A DNA stretch of 64,000 bases from Arcicella rigui (GTDB lineage Bacteria; Bacteroidota; Bacteroidia; Cytophagales; Spirosomataceae), in the NCBI RefSeq assembly GCF_034929435.1, contig NZ_JAYFUM010000007.1:186001-250000 (forward strand), given 5' to 3'. Below the pieces are notes generated by a model. That model had not been told where the DNA came from, ran no database searches, and was given only the letters and a program-made list of their open reading frames with translations. The translations under genes were made by a program, and so were the position numbers. Below are positions 17,069-25,197 of the stretch, piece after piece. Every line of letters begins with the position of its first letter. Positions within the stretch are counted from its first letter, which is position 1.

Positions 17069-18058
17069 ATGAATTTATTAGAAGAATCGCAAAGAGTAGG
17101 CTACGTGAGTCGCTCTGTTCCTTTTAAAGGAGAAGATTTAAAAGAACAAATTTTAAAACTGAAAAAAGAAAAAAACGCAGTTATTTTGGCTCATTATTAT
17201 GTTGATGCTGAGATTCAAGATATTGCTGATTTTTTAGGAGATAGTTTAGGCTTGGCTCAGGCCGCAGAACAAACTGATGCCGATATGATTGTATTCTGTG
17301 GAGTACATTTTATGGGAGAAACAGCAAAAATCCTGAACCCAAATAAAAAAGTAGTTTTACCTGATTTGAATGCAGGTTGTTCGTTGGCAGACGCTGCTCC
17401 GAAAGAAGCATTTGCAGCTTTCAAGGCTCAGTATCCAGAAGCTGTGGTGGTTAGTTACATCAACTGTACGGCTGATATTAAAGCGATGACGGACATTATT
17501 TGTACTTCGTCGAATGCGGTAAAAATTGTAGAAGCAATTCCTGCCGACAAGCAAATTATTTTTGCTCCTGATGCCAATTTAGGAAAATACGTCGCTAAAA
17601 AAACAGGAAGAGATTTAATACTTTGGGACGGTGCTTGTATCGTTCACATTGATATTTCTTTAGAAAAATTGAAAAAAGCTAAAGAAGAAAATCCTAATGC
17701 TTTGTTGATTGCTCACCCAGAATGTAAAGAAGTAATTCTTTCACAAGCTGATTTTGTAGGTTCAACAACAGCTTTGTTGAGTTTTGTACAAAATTCTGAT
17801 TGCCAGGAATTTATTGTAGCTACCGAAGCGGGAATCCTGCACAAAATGAAATTGGCAGTACCGAACAAAAAGATTATTCCAGCACCAGCCAATGAGAAAA
17901 ATTCATGTGCTTGCTCGGAATGTCCTTATATGAAAATGAATACAATGGAAAAATTATACAACGCTATGTTTTATGAATTACCAGAAATTCAAGTACCAGA
18001 AGAAGTAAGAGTACCAGCCTTGAAAGCCTTAAAAGCGATGTTGGAGATTAGCAAATAA
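17069..18058 (+). CDS. nadA: Quinolinate synthase (4Fe-4S)
   Basis: Condenses iminoaspartate with dihydroxyacetone phosphate to quinolinate. 329 residues. The three conserved cluster cysteines are visible: in LNAGCSLAD (about 103), HPECKE (about 219) and the CACSECPYMKMN segment (about 280-285). Other hallmarks: ILAHYYVDAEIQDIADFLGDSLGLA near 38-62, FCGVHFMGETAKIL, and SYINCTADIKA. It follows nadC on the same strand after a 180-bp spacer and ends in a strong terminator. A repeat of the TTCACAATTCA type (17023-17045) lies just upstream. Confidence 0.95.
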   Translation: MNLLEESQRVGYVSRSVPFKGEDLKEQILKLKKEKNAVILAHYYVDAEIQDIADFLGDSLGLAQAAEQTDADMIVFCGVHFMGETAKILNPNKKVVLPDLNAGCSLADAAPKEAFAAFKAQYPEAVVVSYINCTADIKAMTDIICTSSNAVKIVEAIPADKQIIFAPDANLGKYVAKKTGRDLILWDGACIVHIDISLEKLKKAKEENPNALLIAHPECKEVILSQADFVGSTTALLSFVQNSDCQEFIVATEAGILHKMKLAVPNKKIIPAPANEKNSCACSECPYMKMNTMEKLYNAMFYELPEIQVPEEVRVPALKALKAMLEISK

Positions 18059-18070
18059 TTTTTCATTCAT

Positions 18071-18110
18071 AAAAAAAGCCATCGAATATTTACTTTCGAT
18101 GGCTTTTTTA
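18071..18110. terminator. Bidirectional terminator between nadA and the Spy-like gene
   Basis: AAAAAAGCCATCGAA pairs with TTCGATGGCTTTTTT around a short loop; a T-run occurs on both strands. Confidence 0.85.
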
Positions 18111-18120
18111 TGAATCATCC

Positions 18121-18585
18121 TTAATAATTTTCTTTCTTTTTCAGAAAAGTCTGGTATTGTTCTTCCGTAAGTACTGCTTTGATGGCTTTATTTCTTTCTT
18201 CTCGAATAGCAAGAGCTTTTTCTCTTACTTTTACTCGCATTTCTTCTGTAAACGGAGGCTGTAATTTTTTTACTTCTTCATTAAAATCCATTCTTTTGAA
18301 AGCGTAATTGATATTAATCGTTTCAATTTTTGGAATTTGCTCTTCTGTAAGTTTTAGCTTTTTCGTCATCCAGCGAGTTTCTTCGGTGGCTACTTTTTCG
18401 GGGTCGAAGCTTTCTTCTTTTCTTGGTGTATTTGCTCCTGCATCAGGAATGGCACTTCGTCCGTAACCACGGCCATATCCATAACCGCCAGCTCCGTAAC
18501 CGTACTGTGCTTGGCTTGTATGAGCTATTATCAAAAAGAATAGACTGAGTAAAAATGAAAAAAAGAAATTTTGTTTAGATTTCAT
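18121..18585 (-). CDS. Spy/CpxP-like periplasmic protein
   Basis: From the ATG at 18585 the product is 154 residues with a clear signal peptide (FFFSFLLSLFFLIIAHTSQAQ). A longer frame reaching 18774 would run over the nrdA stop and terminator and add residues with no signal-peptide logic, so it is rejected. After a Gly/Tyr-rich stretch (YGYGAGGYGYGRGYGR) come two helical LTxEQ motifs (KLKLTEEQIPKI and VLTEEQYQTFLKK) as in Spy/CpxP/zinc-resistance-associated proteins, which are periplasmic chaperone-like dimers. Bacteroidota have many such small proteins; the specific role is unknown. Confidence 0.7.
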   Translation of the reverse strand: MKSKQNFFFSFLLSLFFLIIAHTSQAQYGYGAGGYGYGRGYGRSAIPDAGANTPRKEESFDPEKVATEETRWMTKKLKLTEEQIPKIETININYAFKRMDFNEEVKKLQPPFTEEMRVKVREKALAIREERNKAIKAVLTEEQYQTFLKKKENY

Positions 18586-18702
18586 TGCTAAAGATTTTCT
18601 ATAATTGAATGATTTGATTTTAGAATAGAAAAATGACAAGTATTTGTAATACTCATCGTTCAAATAAATTAAAACGAAAGTACTTATTTTTTGAAGAATC
18701 AC

Positions 18703-18739
18703 AAAAAAAGCCCTCAATTCGTAGAAAAGAGGGCTTTTT
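18703..18739 (-). terminator. Terminator of nrdA
   Basis: AAAAAAGCCCTC pairs with GAGGGCTTTTT, 14 bp after the nrdA stop codon on the minus strand. Confidence 0.8.
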
Positions 18740-18752
18740 AGGTTTACAATAA

Positions 18753-21233
18753 TTAAGACCCGCAGGCTTCGCATCCATCTGGATCATCAATTGAGCATTG
18801 CATCGCCGACCAGTTTTGTTCGACTACGCTGTCTAAACCTCCTACAACGAGTGAGGCTGCTGATGATTTCGCTTGTGCTGCTTGTGCGGCATAAGCTTCA
18901 TAACTCATCTCATGTTCTTGCACAACATTTGCTTGCTCAATGGCCACTTCGGCTTGTTTCTCGACTGTAAACTTGATAGCATCGGCTGCGGCTTTCGTTC
19001 TGAGATAATACATCCCAGTTTTCAAGCCTTTTTCCCATGCGTAGAAGTGCATCGAAGTAAGTTTACCAAAGTTCGGGTCTTGAATGTGGATATTTAATGA
19101 TTGCGACTGGCAAATATAAGCACCTCTGTCGGCAGCCATTTCAATAATTACTTTTTGCTTGATTTCCCAAACAGTTTTGTACAAATCCTTCAAATCTTGT
19201 GGAATCTCAGCGATATTTTGTACTGAACCATTAGCAGAAATCAATTTATTTTTCATTGAATCATTCCATAAATTCAACTTCACCAAATCACGAAGAAGGT
19301 GTTTGTTGACTACGGCAAATTCTCCAGAAAGTACTCTACGTGCATAAATGTTTGAAGTATAAGGCTCAAAACATTCGTTGTTACCCAAAATTTGTGAAGT
19401 AGAAGCCGTAGGCATAGGAGCTACCAACAATGAGTTTCTCACACCATGTGTTTTTACTTTTTCTCTTAAAGCTTCCCAGTCCCAACGTCCTGATTCTGGT
19501 TTTACGCCCCACATATCAAATTGGAAAATACCTTGCGAGATTGGAGAACCCGCCCAAGTTTCATAAGGTCCTTCTTGAATTGCCAATTCCATTGATGCTT
19601 CCATTGCAGCATAATAGATGGTTTCAAAAATATCTTTATTCAATTGTTTCGCTTCTGCCGACTCGAAAGGCATTCTTAACAAAATAAATACATCTGCCAA
19701 ACCTTGAACACCCAAACCAATCGGACGATGACGCATATTTGAACGTCTGGCTTCCTCTACTGGGTAATAGTTGCGGTCGATGATTTTATTTAAGTTCTTG
19801 GCTGCTACTTTCGTTACTTTATAAAGTGCTTGGTGGTCAAATTCTTGATAGCCCTTGGCATTTGTTTTCAAGAATTTTGGTAAAGCCAAAGAAGCCAAAT
19901 TACAAACCGCTACTTCGTCTTTTGAAGTATATTCCATGATTTCAGTACACAAGTTTGAAGACTTGATTGTACCTAAATTCTTTTGGTTTGATTTACGGTT
20001 TGCATGGTCTTTGAATAACATATAAGGCGTTCCAGTTTCAGTTTGCGATTCCAAAATCTCGAACCACAAATCCTGAGCCTTGATTACTTTACGTGCTTTT
20101 CCTGCTAATTCGTAGCTTGTATAAAGTTTCTCAAATTCTTCGCCATAAGTATCAGCCAAACCTGGGCATTCGTGTGGACAAAGCAATGACCAAGTATCAT
20201 TGTCTTTCACACGTTTCATGAATAAATCAGGAATCCATAATGCGTAGAATAAATCTCTTGCACGCATTTCTTCTTTACCGTGATTTTTCTTTAATGACAA
20301 GAAATCAAAAATATCAGCGTGCCAAGGTTCTAAATAAACAGCGAAAGAACCTTTTCTTTTTCCACCGCCTTGGTCAACGTAACGAGCGGTATCGTTGAAT
20401 ACTTTCAACATCGGTACGATACCGTTTGAAGTACCATTTGTTCCTTTGATATATGAACCCGTAGCACGAACATTGTGAATTGATAAACCAATTCCACCAG
20501 CCGACTGCGAGATTTTAGCACATTGTTTTAAAGTATCATAAATGCCTTCGATAGAATCGTCTTGCATCGTTAATAAGAAACAAGAAGACATTTGTGGCTT
20601 TTGTGTACCTGCATTGAAAAGCGTAGGAGTAGCATGAGTAAACCAACGCTCAGAGAGCAAATGGTAAGTTTCGATAGCACTTTCTACGTCTGCCCCATGA
20701 ATACCAATCGCTACACGCATCAACATGTGCTGTGGACGCTCGGCAATTTTTCCTTCCATTTTCAAAAGATAAGATTTCTCTAAAGTCTTGAAACCGAAGT
20801 AGTCATAGCCAAAATCACGGTCATAGATAATCGCAGCGTCTAATTCAGCAGCGTTTTTCTTGATGACATCATATACTTCTTTCGATAAAAGAGAAGCATT
20901 TTCACCAGTTTTAGGGTCAGTATAATTATATAGACGCTTCATCGTTGCCGAGAACGATTTCATAGTCTCTTTATGCAAATTGGAAACAGCAATTCTGGCT
21001 GCAAGCACAGCATAGTCTGGGTGCTTGGTCGTCATCGAAGCGGCAGTTTCAGCTGCCAAATTGTCTAATTCGCTCGTGGTTACTCCATCATAAAGTCCTG
21101 TAATAACCTTTTTGGCTACTTCGAGGGGCTGCACAAAGAATGGGTCGAGGCTATAGCAAAGTTTTTCGATTCTGGCGGTAATCTTGTCAAACTTTACAGA
21201 CTCACGTCTGCCATCTCTTTTGATAACGTACAT
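18753..21233 (-). CDS. nrdA: Ribonucleoside-diphosphate reductase, alpha subunit (class I)
   Basis: 826 residues. Reduces ribonucleotides to deoxyribonucleotides. An ATP-cone (about 1-95, MYVIKRDGRRESVKFDKI) is followed by the R1 barrel with the redox Cys in MSSCFLL (about 217), NLCTEI with the radical Cys and catalytic Glu (about 428/430), VCNLASL (about 443), and PMPTASTSQILGNNECFEPYTSN. The extreme C-terminus is CEACGS, the swinging CxxC arm that takes electrons from thioredoxin or glutaredoxin. The radical-generating beta subunit is not adjacent and not in this window. A good promoter lies about 340 bp upstream, implying a long 5' leader. Confidence 0.95.
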   Translation of the reverse strand: MYVIKRDGRRESVKFDKITARIEKLCYSLDPFFVQPLEVAKKVITGLYDGVTTSELDNLAAETAASMTTKHPDYAVLAARIAVSNLHKETMKSFSATMKRLYNYTDPKTGENASLLSKEVYDVIKKNAAELDAAIIYDRDFGYDYFGFKTLEKSYLLKMEGKIAERPQHMLMRVAIGIHGADVESAIETYHLLSERWFTHATPTLFNAGTQKPQMSSCFLLTMQDDSIEGIYDTLKQCAKISQSAGGIGLSIHNVRATGSYIKGTNGTSNGIVPMLKVFNDTARYVDQGGGKRKGSFAVYLEPWHADIFDFLSLKKNHGKEEMRARDLFYALWIPDLFMKRVKDNDTWSLLCPHECPGLADTYGEEFEKLYTSYELAGKARKVIKAQDLWFEILESQTETGTPYMLFKDHANRKSNQKNLGTIKSSNLCTEIMEYTSKDEVAVCNLASLALPKFLKTNAKGYQEFDHQALYKVTKVAAKNLNKIIDRNYYPVEEARRSNMRHRPIGLGVQGLADVFILLRMPFESAEAKQLNKDIFETIYYAAMEASMELAIQEGPYETWAGSPISQGIFQFDMWGVKPESGRWDWEALREKVKTHGVRNSLLVAPMPTASTSQILGNNECFEPYTSNIYARRVLSGEFAVVNKHLLRDLVKLNLWNDSMKNKLISANGSVQNIAEIPQDLKDLYKTVWEIKQKVIIEMAADRGAYICQSQSLNIHIQDPNFGKLTSMHFYAWEKGLKTGMYYLRTKAAADAIKFTVEKQAEVAIEQANVVQEHEMSYEAYAAQAAQAKSSAASLVVGGLDSVVEQNWSAMQCSIDDPDGCEACGS

Positions 21234-21579
21234 AATAACTCGGGTTTTGGGGGGTGATCAATTCAAAAATAAAAACGAAGAATGATGTTTTATAACCTTT
21301 CTAAGAAATTCAAGAATTAAGGTTTAAGTACTCGTATTAAAACTTGAATACACAGTGTTTGGTTCAACACCAAGTATATGTTTTTCATTCCACTAATTCC
21401 ACAAAATTTTCTCAAACTTCTACATTTACTGTTAATAACAATGAGGAAAAATGAAGCAAAATTCAGTCCAAAATATTGAAAATTTATGAGAACAATTTCC
21501 GCTAAGGAAGTGAGCGTGTTTGTACAAGTAAAATCTTCAAATTACTTAAAGACTTTTGTGGTGGTTGAGATATGTAATT

Positions 21580-21610
21580 CAAAGATAACAATTTCTTAAT
21601 CTATTCGCAA
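21580..21610 (-). promoter_or_regulatory. Candidate nrdA promoter with long leader
   Basis: On the minus strand TTG (21610-21608), 20 bp, TATCTTTG (21587-21580). The transcript would carry about 340 nt before the nrdA ATG. A second weaker -7 word (TATTTTTG, 21271-21264) lies 30 bp from the ATG but lacks a -33 element. The rest of the 740-bp spacer 21234-21974 holds no gene that I can support. Confidence 0.5.
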
Positions 21611-21789
21611 TGACTAATCCGCAATGAAAAAACTAAAAAAATATCATTTACTTCGTTATGTACAATAGTACTTTTAGTCTGATGCCACTTCACGAAGTAT
21701 CGAACTTGGAATAATCATACTGAAATTTTTTCAGAAAAATTAAGAATACTTTTTCTGAAAAAGCTTGAGCAAATTACCTTAAAAAAGTT

Positions 21790-21819
21790 TTTGAAACCGC
21801 CAAAAAAAATGTAATTTTG
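21790..21819 (+). promoter_or_regulatory. rpmE promoter
   Basis: TTTG (21790-21793), 18 bp, TAATTTTG (21812-21819) followed by CACCC. It predicts a 5' leader of about 150 nt before the L31 ATG. Confidence 0.7.
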
Positions 21820-21825
21820 CACCCT

Positions 21826-21974
21826 CAAATAAGAAAAGTGCTTTGTCGATAGTTTCCAGTATTTCGATGATTACCTTTAGTCAGCTCGATTACTGTATCT
21901 CCCAATTGAATCATTGACTCATTATATACCAACTCAGAGACGGCGGGGAATCGTCTCAAAATCAAAATATTATC
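21826..21974 (+). promoter_or_regulatory. Structured 5' leader of rpmE (candidate autoregulatory RNA)
   Basis: Some 150 nt between the predicted transcription start and the L31 start codon. It contains GAGACG and CGTCTC arms around a G-rich GCGGGGAAT loop ending about 20 nt before the ATG, and a second possible stem formed by TCGATGAT with GTCA-GC-TCGA. A CTCCC segment upstream could pair with the GGGG loop. The G-rich loop is conspicuous in an AT-rich spacer. Ribosomal-protein leaders that control L31 are known in other phyla; a Bacteroidota version is only inferred here. Confidence 0.4.
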
Positions 21975-22220
21975 ATGAAACAAGGAATTCATCCAGATTA
22001 CAGACCAGTGGTTTTCCACGATTTGTCTGCTGATTACAAGTTTTTAACACAATCTTGTGTTAAAACTACTGAAACTACTGAATTTGAAGGAGAAACTTAT
22101 CCAGTATTCAAAATCGAGGTTTCTTCTCAATCACACCCATTCTATACAGGTAAAAACGTATTGTTGGATACTGCGGGTCGTGTTGATAAATTCTACAAAC
22201 GTTTCGGTGGCAAGAAATAA
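21975..22220 (+). CDS. rpmE2: 50S ribosomal protein L31, type B (zinc-free)
   Basis: 81 residues: MKQGIHPDYRPVVFHD at the start, SQSHPFYTGK in the middle and DKFYKRFG at the end are L31 signatures. The CxxC zinc ribbon of type A L31 is absent (a single Cys remains), so it is the type B form that normally works without zinc. It is transcribed alone, between its own promoter and a terminator. Confidence 0.95.
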   Translation: MKQGIHPDYRPVVFHDLSADYKFLTQSCVKTTETTEFEGETYPVFKIEVSSQSHPFYTGKNVLLDTAGRVDKFYKRFGGKK

Positions 22221-22248
22221 TTCTTCTACCCAAAGGTGTCGAAATTTG

Positions 22249-22286
22249 AAAAAAAACCTTTTAGAGCAATCTGAAAGGTTTTTTTA
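22249..22286 (+). terminator. Terminator after rpmE
   Basis: AAAAAACCTTT pairs with AAAGGTTTTTTT, loop of about 11 nt. Confidence 0.8.
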
Positions 22287-22370
22287 TGCCTAATTATCGG
22301 TAATATATAACTTATATTTGTGACAATTATTTGTTTGTTAGTAATCATGAGACATTAAATTAATGGTAAT

Positions 22371-22450
22371 GCTTTAGACAATAAGCTGTAAGCAGAAATA
22401 CTTTTTATCGTAAAAAATAAATATTTTCCCTATTGCCTAAAGCTTACAGC
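22371..22450. repeat. Intergenic word repeat, family B (AAGCTTACAGC type), site 1
   Basis: GCTTTAGACAATA at 22371-22383 and the nearly complementary TATTGCCTAAAGC at 22431-22443 form arms; next to them lie AGCTGTAAGC and GCTTACAGC, which can pair in an alternative way. The surrounding spacer 22221-22601 also shows a looser outer palindrome (TTTGTTAGTAATC against ATTACTTACTAACAGA) and two TAATTTTG words. Confidence 0.6.
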
Positions 22451-22534
22451 CTAATACAAAATGGTAAAAAATAATTTTGTACGATTACTTACTAACAGAT
22501 AATACTGGAAATTAGTGAAATGTAGTACATTCAT

Positions 22535-22542
22535 TAATTTTG
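22535..22542 (+). promoter_or_regulatory. -7 element upstream of the GlmU-like gene
   Basis: TAATTTTG, 59 bp before the ATG at 22602. An identical word sits at 22472-22479. Neither has a clear -33 TTG. Confidence 0.45.
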
Positions 22543-22601
22543 TATGCTAATCAATTATTAAATATTCTTGCCCAGCGGATGGGATACTCCGTATTAAATG
22601 T

Positions 22602-23756
22602 ATGAATTTTATACTCTTTGATGACCCCCAGATTCGTCAGTCTTTGTTACCTCTTACTTTTACTCGTCCTGTCGGTGAAATTCGTATCGGAATACAAACC
22701 ATCAGCGAAAAATGGCAAGCCTACTTGCAAAGCGAAACTTCATTTTATACGCAAGATTATTTACAGACTAAGTTCCCCGTCATTGTGGCAGACGACAATG
22801 TATTTATTAATTGTGCCGTTTGTCCGACAGAAACTTTAGTAGAAGCCATTCAGCAATTAGCACCCGAAACGGCTTTACTTCAAGGAGAAACCATTCTTGC
22901 TTACAGAAGTAAAGAAGCCAAAGATACTTTTGAAAATACGATTACCTTTGAGGGAACTGTCCGAATCATCCGCCATGCAATAGATATTTATACACACAAC
23001 GGCGAGCAAATCATCAATGATTTTCAGAGAATCACCGCAGGAAGAATCTCGCAACCCATCAACGACCGCTTTACGGCTTTTTATAATGAATCACAGATTT
23101 TTATTGAAGAAGGCGTTGATTTAAAATCTGTTGTACTCGATGCTACACATGGCCCAATTTATATTGGCAAAGGCGTAAGCCTAAGTATTGGTGCTTTAAT
23201 TCAAGGTCCTTTTGCGATTTGCGAAAATTCTGTGGTGAATATGGGAGCAAAAATGCGTAGAAATACAACCATTGGCCCGCATTGTAAGGTAGGCGGAGAA
23301 ATCAGTAATTCCGTTATCTTTGGCAATTCAAACAAAGGACACGAAGGCTTCATGGGTAATTCTGTGATTGGCGAGTGGTGTAATTGGGGAGCTGATACCA
23401 ATAATTCTAACTTAAAAAATGACTATTCAAAAGTAGAATTGTGGAGTTATGTAAGTAACCGCTACGAAAATACAGGTTCGCAATTTGTGGGTTTAATCAT
23501 GGGCGACCATTCTAAATGTGGTATCAATACGATGTTTAACACTGGAACAGTTGTGGGTGTGAATTGTAATATTTTCGGAGCAGATTTTCAACCAAAGCAT
23601 ATTCCTTCGTTTTCGTGGAGTAATGGAAATGGTACTTTCAAAACCTATCATTTGCGTAAAGCAAACCAAGTAGCCCGTGCTGTTTTGGAACGTAGGGGAA
23701 AAGAATTTGATGCTGTCGAAGAACAAATTTTAAAAGCAATTTTTGAGAAGATTTGA
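22602..23756 (+). CDS. GlmU-like bifunctional sugar nucleotidyltransferase/acetyltransferase (alternative bacterial GlmU)
   Basis: 384 residues. The N-terminus (MNFILFDDPQIRQSLLPLTFTRPVGEIRIG) is diagnostic of the alternative GlmU-like family found in Bacteroidota: a diverged nucleotidyltransferase domain (about 1-180) followed by a left-handed beta-helix hexapeptide domain (about 190-340, for example GPIYIGKGVSLSIGALIQG). Such proteins are assigned to UDP-GlcNAc formation from glucosamine-1-phosphate, the cell-wall precursor route. This rests on family knowledge; the enzyme activities are not evident from motifs alone. Not the canonical 460-residue GlmU. Confidence 0.85.
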   Translation: MNFILFDDPQIRQSLLPLTFTRPVGEIRIGIQTISEKWQAYLQSETSFYTQDYLQTKFPVIVADDNVFINCAVCPTETLVEAIQQLAPETALLQGETILAYRSKEAKDTFENTITFEGTVRIIRHAIDIYTHNGEQIINDFQRITAGRISQPINDRFTAFYNESQIFIEEGVDLKSVVLDATHGPIYIGKGVSLSIGALIQGPFAICENSVVNMGAKMRRNTTIGPHCKVGGEISNSVIFGNSNKGHEGFMGNSVIGEWCNWGADTNNSNLKNDYSKVELWSYVSNRYENTGSQFVGLIMGDHSKCGINTMFNTGTVVGVNCNIFGADFQPKHIPSFSWSNGNGTFKTYHLRKANQVARAVLERRGKEFDAVEEQILKAIFEKI

Positions 23757-23933
23757 TGATTTGGAAATTTGAAAATGAAATTTCATTAAATTAATTTGAA
23801 GGTTTGAAAGTGTGGTAATTTGAAAATAAAAATGAGTAAGCTACTTATTTTCAAATCATCAAATTTTCAAATTCTTTTACTTTTTCAAATCTTCAAATTC
23901 TCCCACATTTTCAAATTTTCAAATTAGAAATTA
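23757..23933. repeat. Intergenic word repeat, family A (ATTTGAAAA type), site 1
   Basis: The whole 177-bp spacer is built from variants of ATTTGAAAA and ATTTGAAGA: about six forward on the left and about eight reverse-complement on the right, so the spacer is one large imperfect palindrome. It lies between two rightward genes. The word TGTGGTAATTTGAAAAT is shared exactly with site 2. Confidence 0.8.
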
Positions 23934-25043
23934 ATGTTATTTAAAGAAATCCCAGGTTTAAATGCCATCAAAAATACGCTGATTCGTTCGGTGCAAATGA
24001 ACCATGTGGCTCATGCACAACTGTTTCATGGAGCAGTTGGTGGAGCAAACTTGGCTTTGGCTTGGGCATATTCTACTTATATCAATTGCGAGGATAAGAC
24101 CGAAGCTGATGCTTGTGGACGTTGTGCGTCTTGTATCAAAATGGCAAAAATGGTGCATCCTGATATTCACCATATTTTCCCGACTCCGAGTGCGAAGGAA
24201 ACCATTTTGGAATTATTGCCCACTTGGCGTAAGTTTTTGATTGAAAGTCCGTACAGAAGTTTAACAGATTGGTTGGAGTTTACGGGTGCAACTGGCAATA
24301 AGCAAGGAATTATTCCTATCAAGGAAGCTCATAATATTATTGAGAAAATTTCGCTCAAGGCTTTTGAAGCGGAGTACAAAATCCTGATTATTTGGCAACC
24401 AGAATTAATGAACATCGAGTCGGCGAACTCTTTATTGAAAATTTTAGAAGAGCCGCCTACCAAAACGCTGTTTATTCTCGTATGTAACGATACCAACAAG
24501 TTATTAACAACGATACTTTCCAGAACGCAAAGAGTAATGATTCCTGCTTTTTCAGATGAAAATACGGTTGAATACCTTACCGAAAAAACAGGAGTAACAA
24601 CAGAAAGAGCCAAACAAATTGCGTACTTATCTGAAGGAAATATTTCAAAAGCAGTTGCTTTAACCACCCACGAAGGACAAGTACAGCACGAATGGTTTGC
24701 CAATTGGATGCGAATGGCGTACAAACCCAATGTGCCAGCCTTGATAAAATTGGCTGATGAATTTGACGGAATGTCGAAAGAAGACCAAAAAGGCATGATG
24801 GAGTACGGCTTGAATATTTTCAGAGATTTATTACTTTGGAAAAATGGAGCAGAAGTTTTGGTAAGATTAGAAGGAGAGGAGCTTACTTTTGTACAGAATT
24901 TTTCAAAAGCCGTAAAAGTTGAAGCCATTGAACTGATTGTACAAGAATTCAGTCAAGTATACTATTATTTAGAACGCAACGCAAGGGCGAAAATATTACA
25001 TTTAGATTTATCACTAAGCATCGCCCGATTGTTCAAAAGTTAA
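23934..25043 (+). CDS. holB: DNA polymerase III subunit delta' (clamp loader)
   Basis: 369 residues, AAA+ clamp-loader fold. Starts with FKEIPGLNAIKNTLIRSVQMNHVAHAQLF, the delta'/gamma signature, then a degenerate P-loop (GAVGGANLA instead of GxxGxGKT), so it should not hydrolyse ATP. A zinc-finger cysteine set (NCEDK...ACGRCASC, about 51-68) follows. Further AAA+ motifs: NSLLKILEEPP and LLTTILSRTQ (sensor 1/SRC-like). The degenerate Walker A and short length separate it from gamma/tau (DnaX). The spacers on both sides contain family A and family B/E repeats. Confidence 0.88.
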   Translation: MLFKEIPGLNAIKNTLIRSVQMNHVAHAQLFHGAVGGANLALAWAYSTYINCEDKTEADACGRCASCIKMAKMVHPDIHHIFPTPSAKETILELLPTWRKFLIESPYRSLTDWLEFTGATGNKQGIIPIKEAHNIIEKISLKAFEAEYKILIIWQPELMNIESANSLLKILEEPPTKTLFILVCNDTNKLLTTILSRTQRVMIPAFSDENTVEYLTEKTGVTTERAKQIAYLSEGNISKAVALTTHEGQVQHEWFANWMRMAYKPNVPALIKLADEFDGMSKEDQKGMMEYGLNIFRDLLLWKNGAEVLVRLEGEELTFVQNFSKAVKVEAIELIVQEFSQVYYYLERNARAKILHLDLSLSIARLFKS

Positions 25044-25051
25044 GTAAAAAA

Positions 25052-25085
25052 GACGTTATTCGTTAACAGTATATCAGTTATCTGT
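25052..25085. repeat. Family E repeat upstream of hemC (inverted partner at 26185-26218)
   Basis: A 34-bp element containing CGTTATTCGTTAACAGTATA. Its reverse complement recurs with 29 of 34 identities at 26185-26218, so the pair brackets hemC as an inverted repeat. Confidence 0.7.
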
Positions 25086-25150
25086 ATTTTCTCAGTAAAC
25101 AGATATTTAATATTTTCCGATACTTAAACGGAATTATCCAAAAAACTAAA

Positions 25151-25182
25151 AGCTTACAGCTCAAGGCTTATAGCTCAGAGCT
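25151..25182. repeat. Family B word repeat, site 2
   Basis: AGCTTACAGCTC, AGGCTTATAGCTC and AGAGCT follow each other directly, three variants of one word, 16 bp before the hemC ATG. Confidence 0.6.
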
Positions 25183-25197
25183 AATAATCATCCAACC

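Noticed and set aside
18586..18774. N-terminal extension of the Spy-like protein to 18774
   Set aside because: It would overlap the nrdA stop and pass through the nrdA terminator; the ATG at 18585 begins a complete signal peptide.
21348..21380. NrdR boxes upstream of nrdA
   Set aside because: ACACAGTGTTTGGT and ACACCAAGTATATG resemble the consensus only weakly and lack the usual spacing of two boxes.
23757..23933. CRISPR-like array in the ATTTGAAAA spacer
   Set aside because: The words are degenerate, with no constant repeat length and no unique spacers; there are no cas genes in the window.
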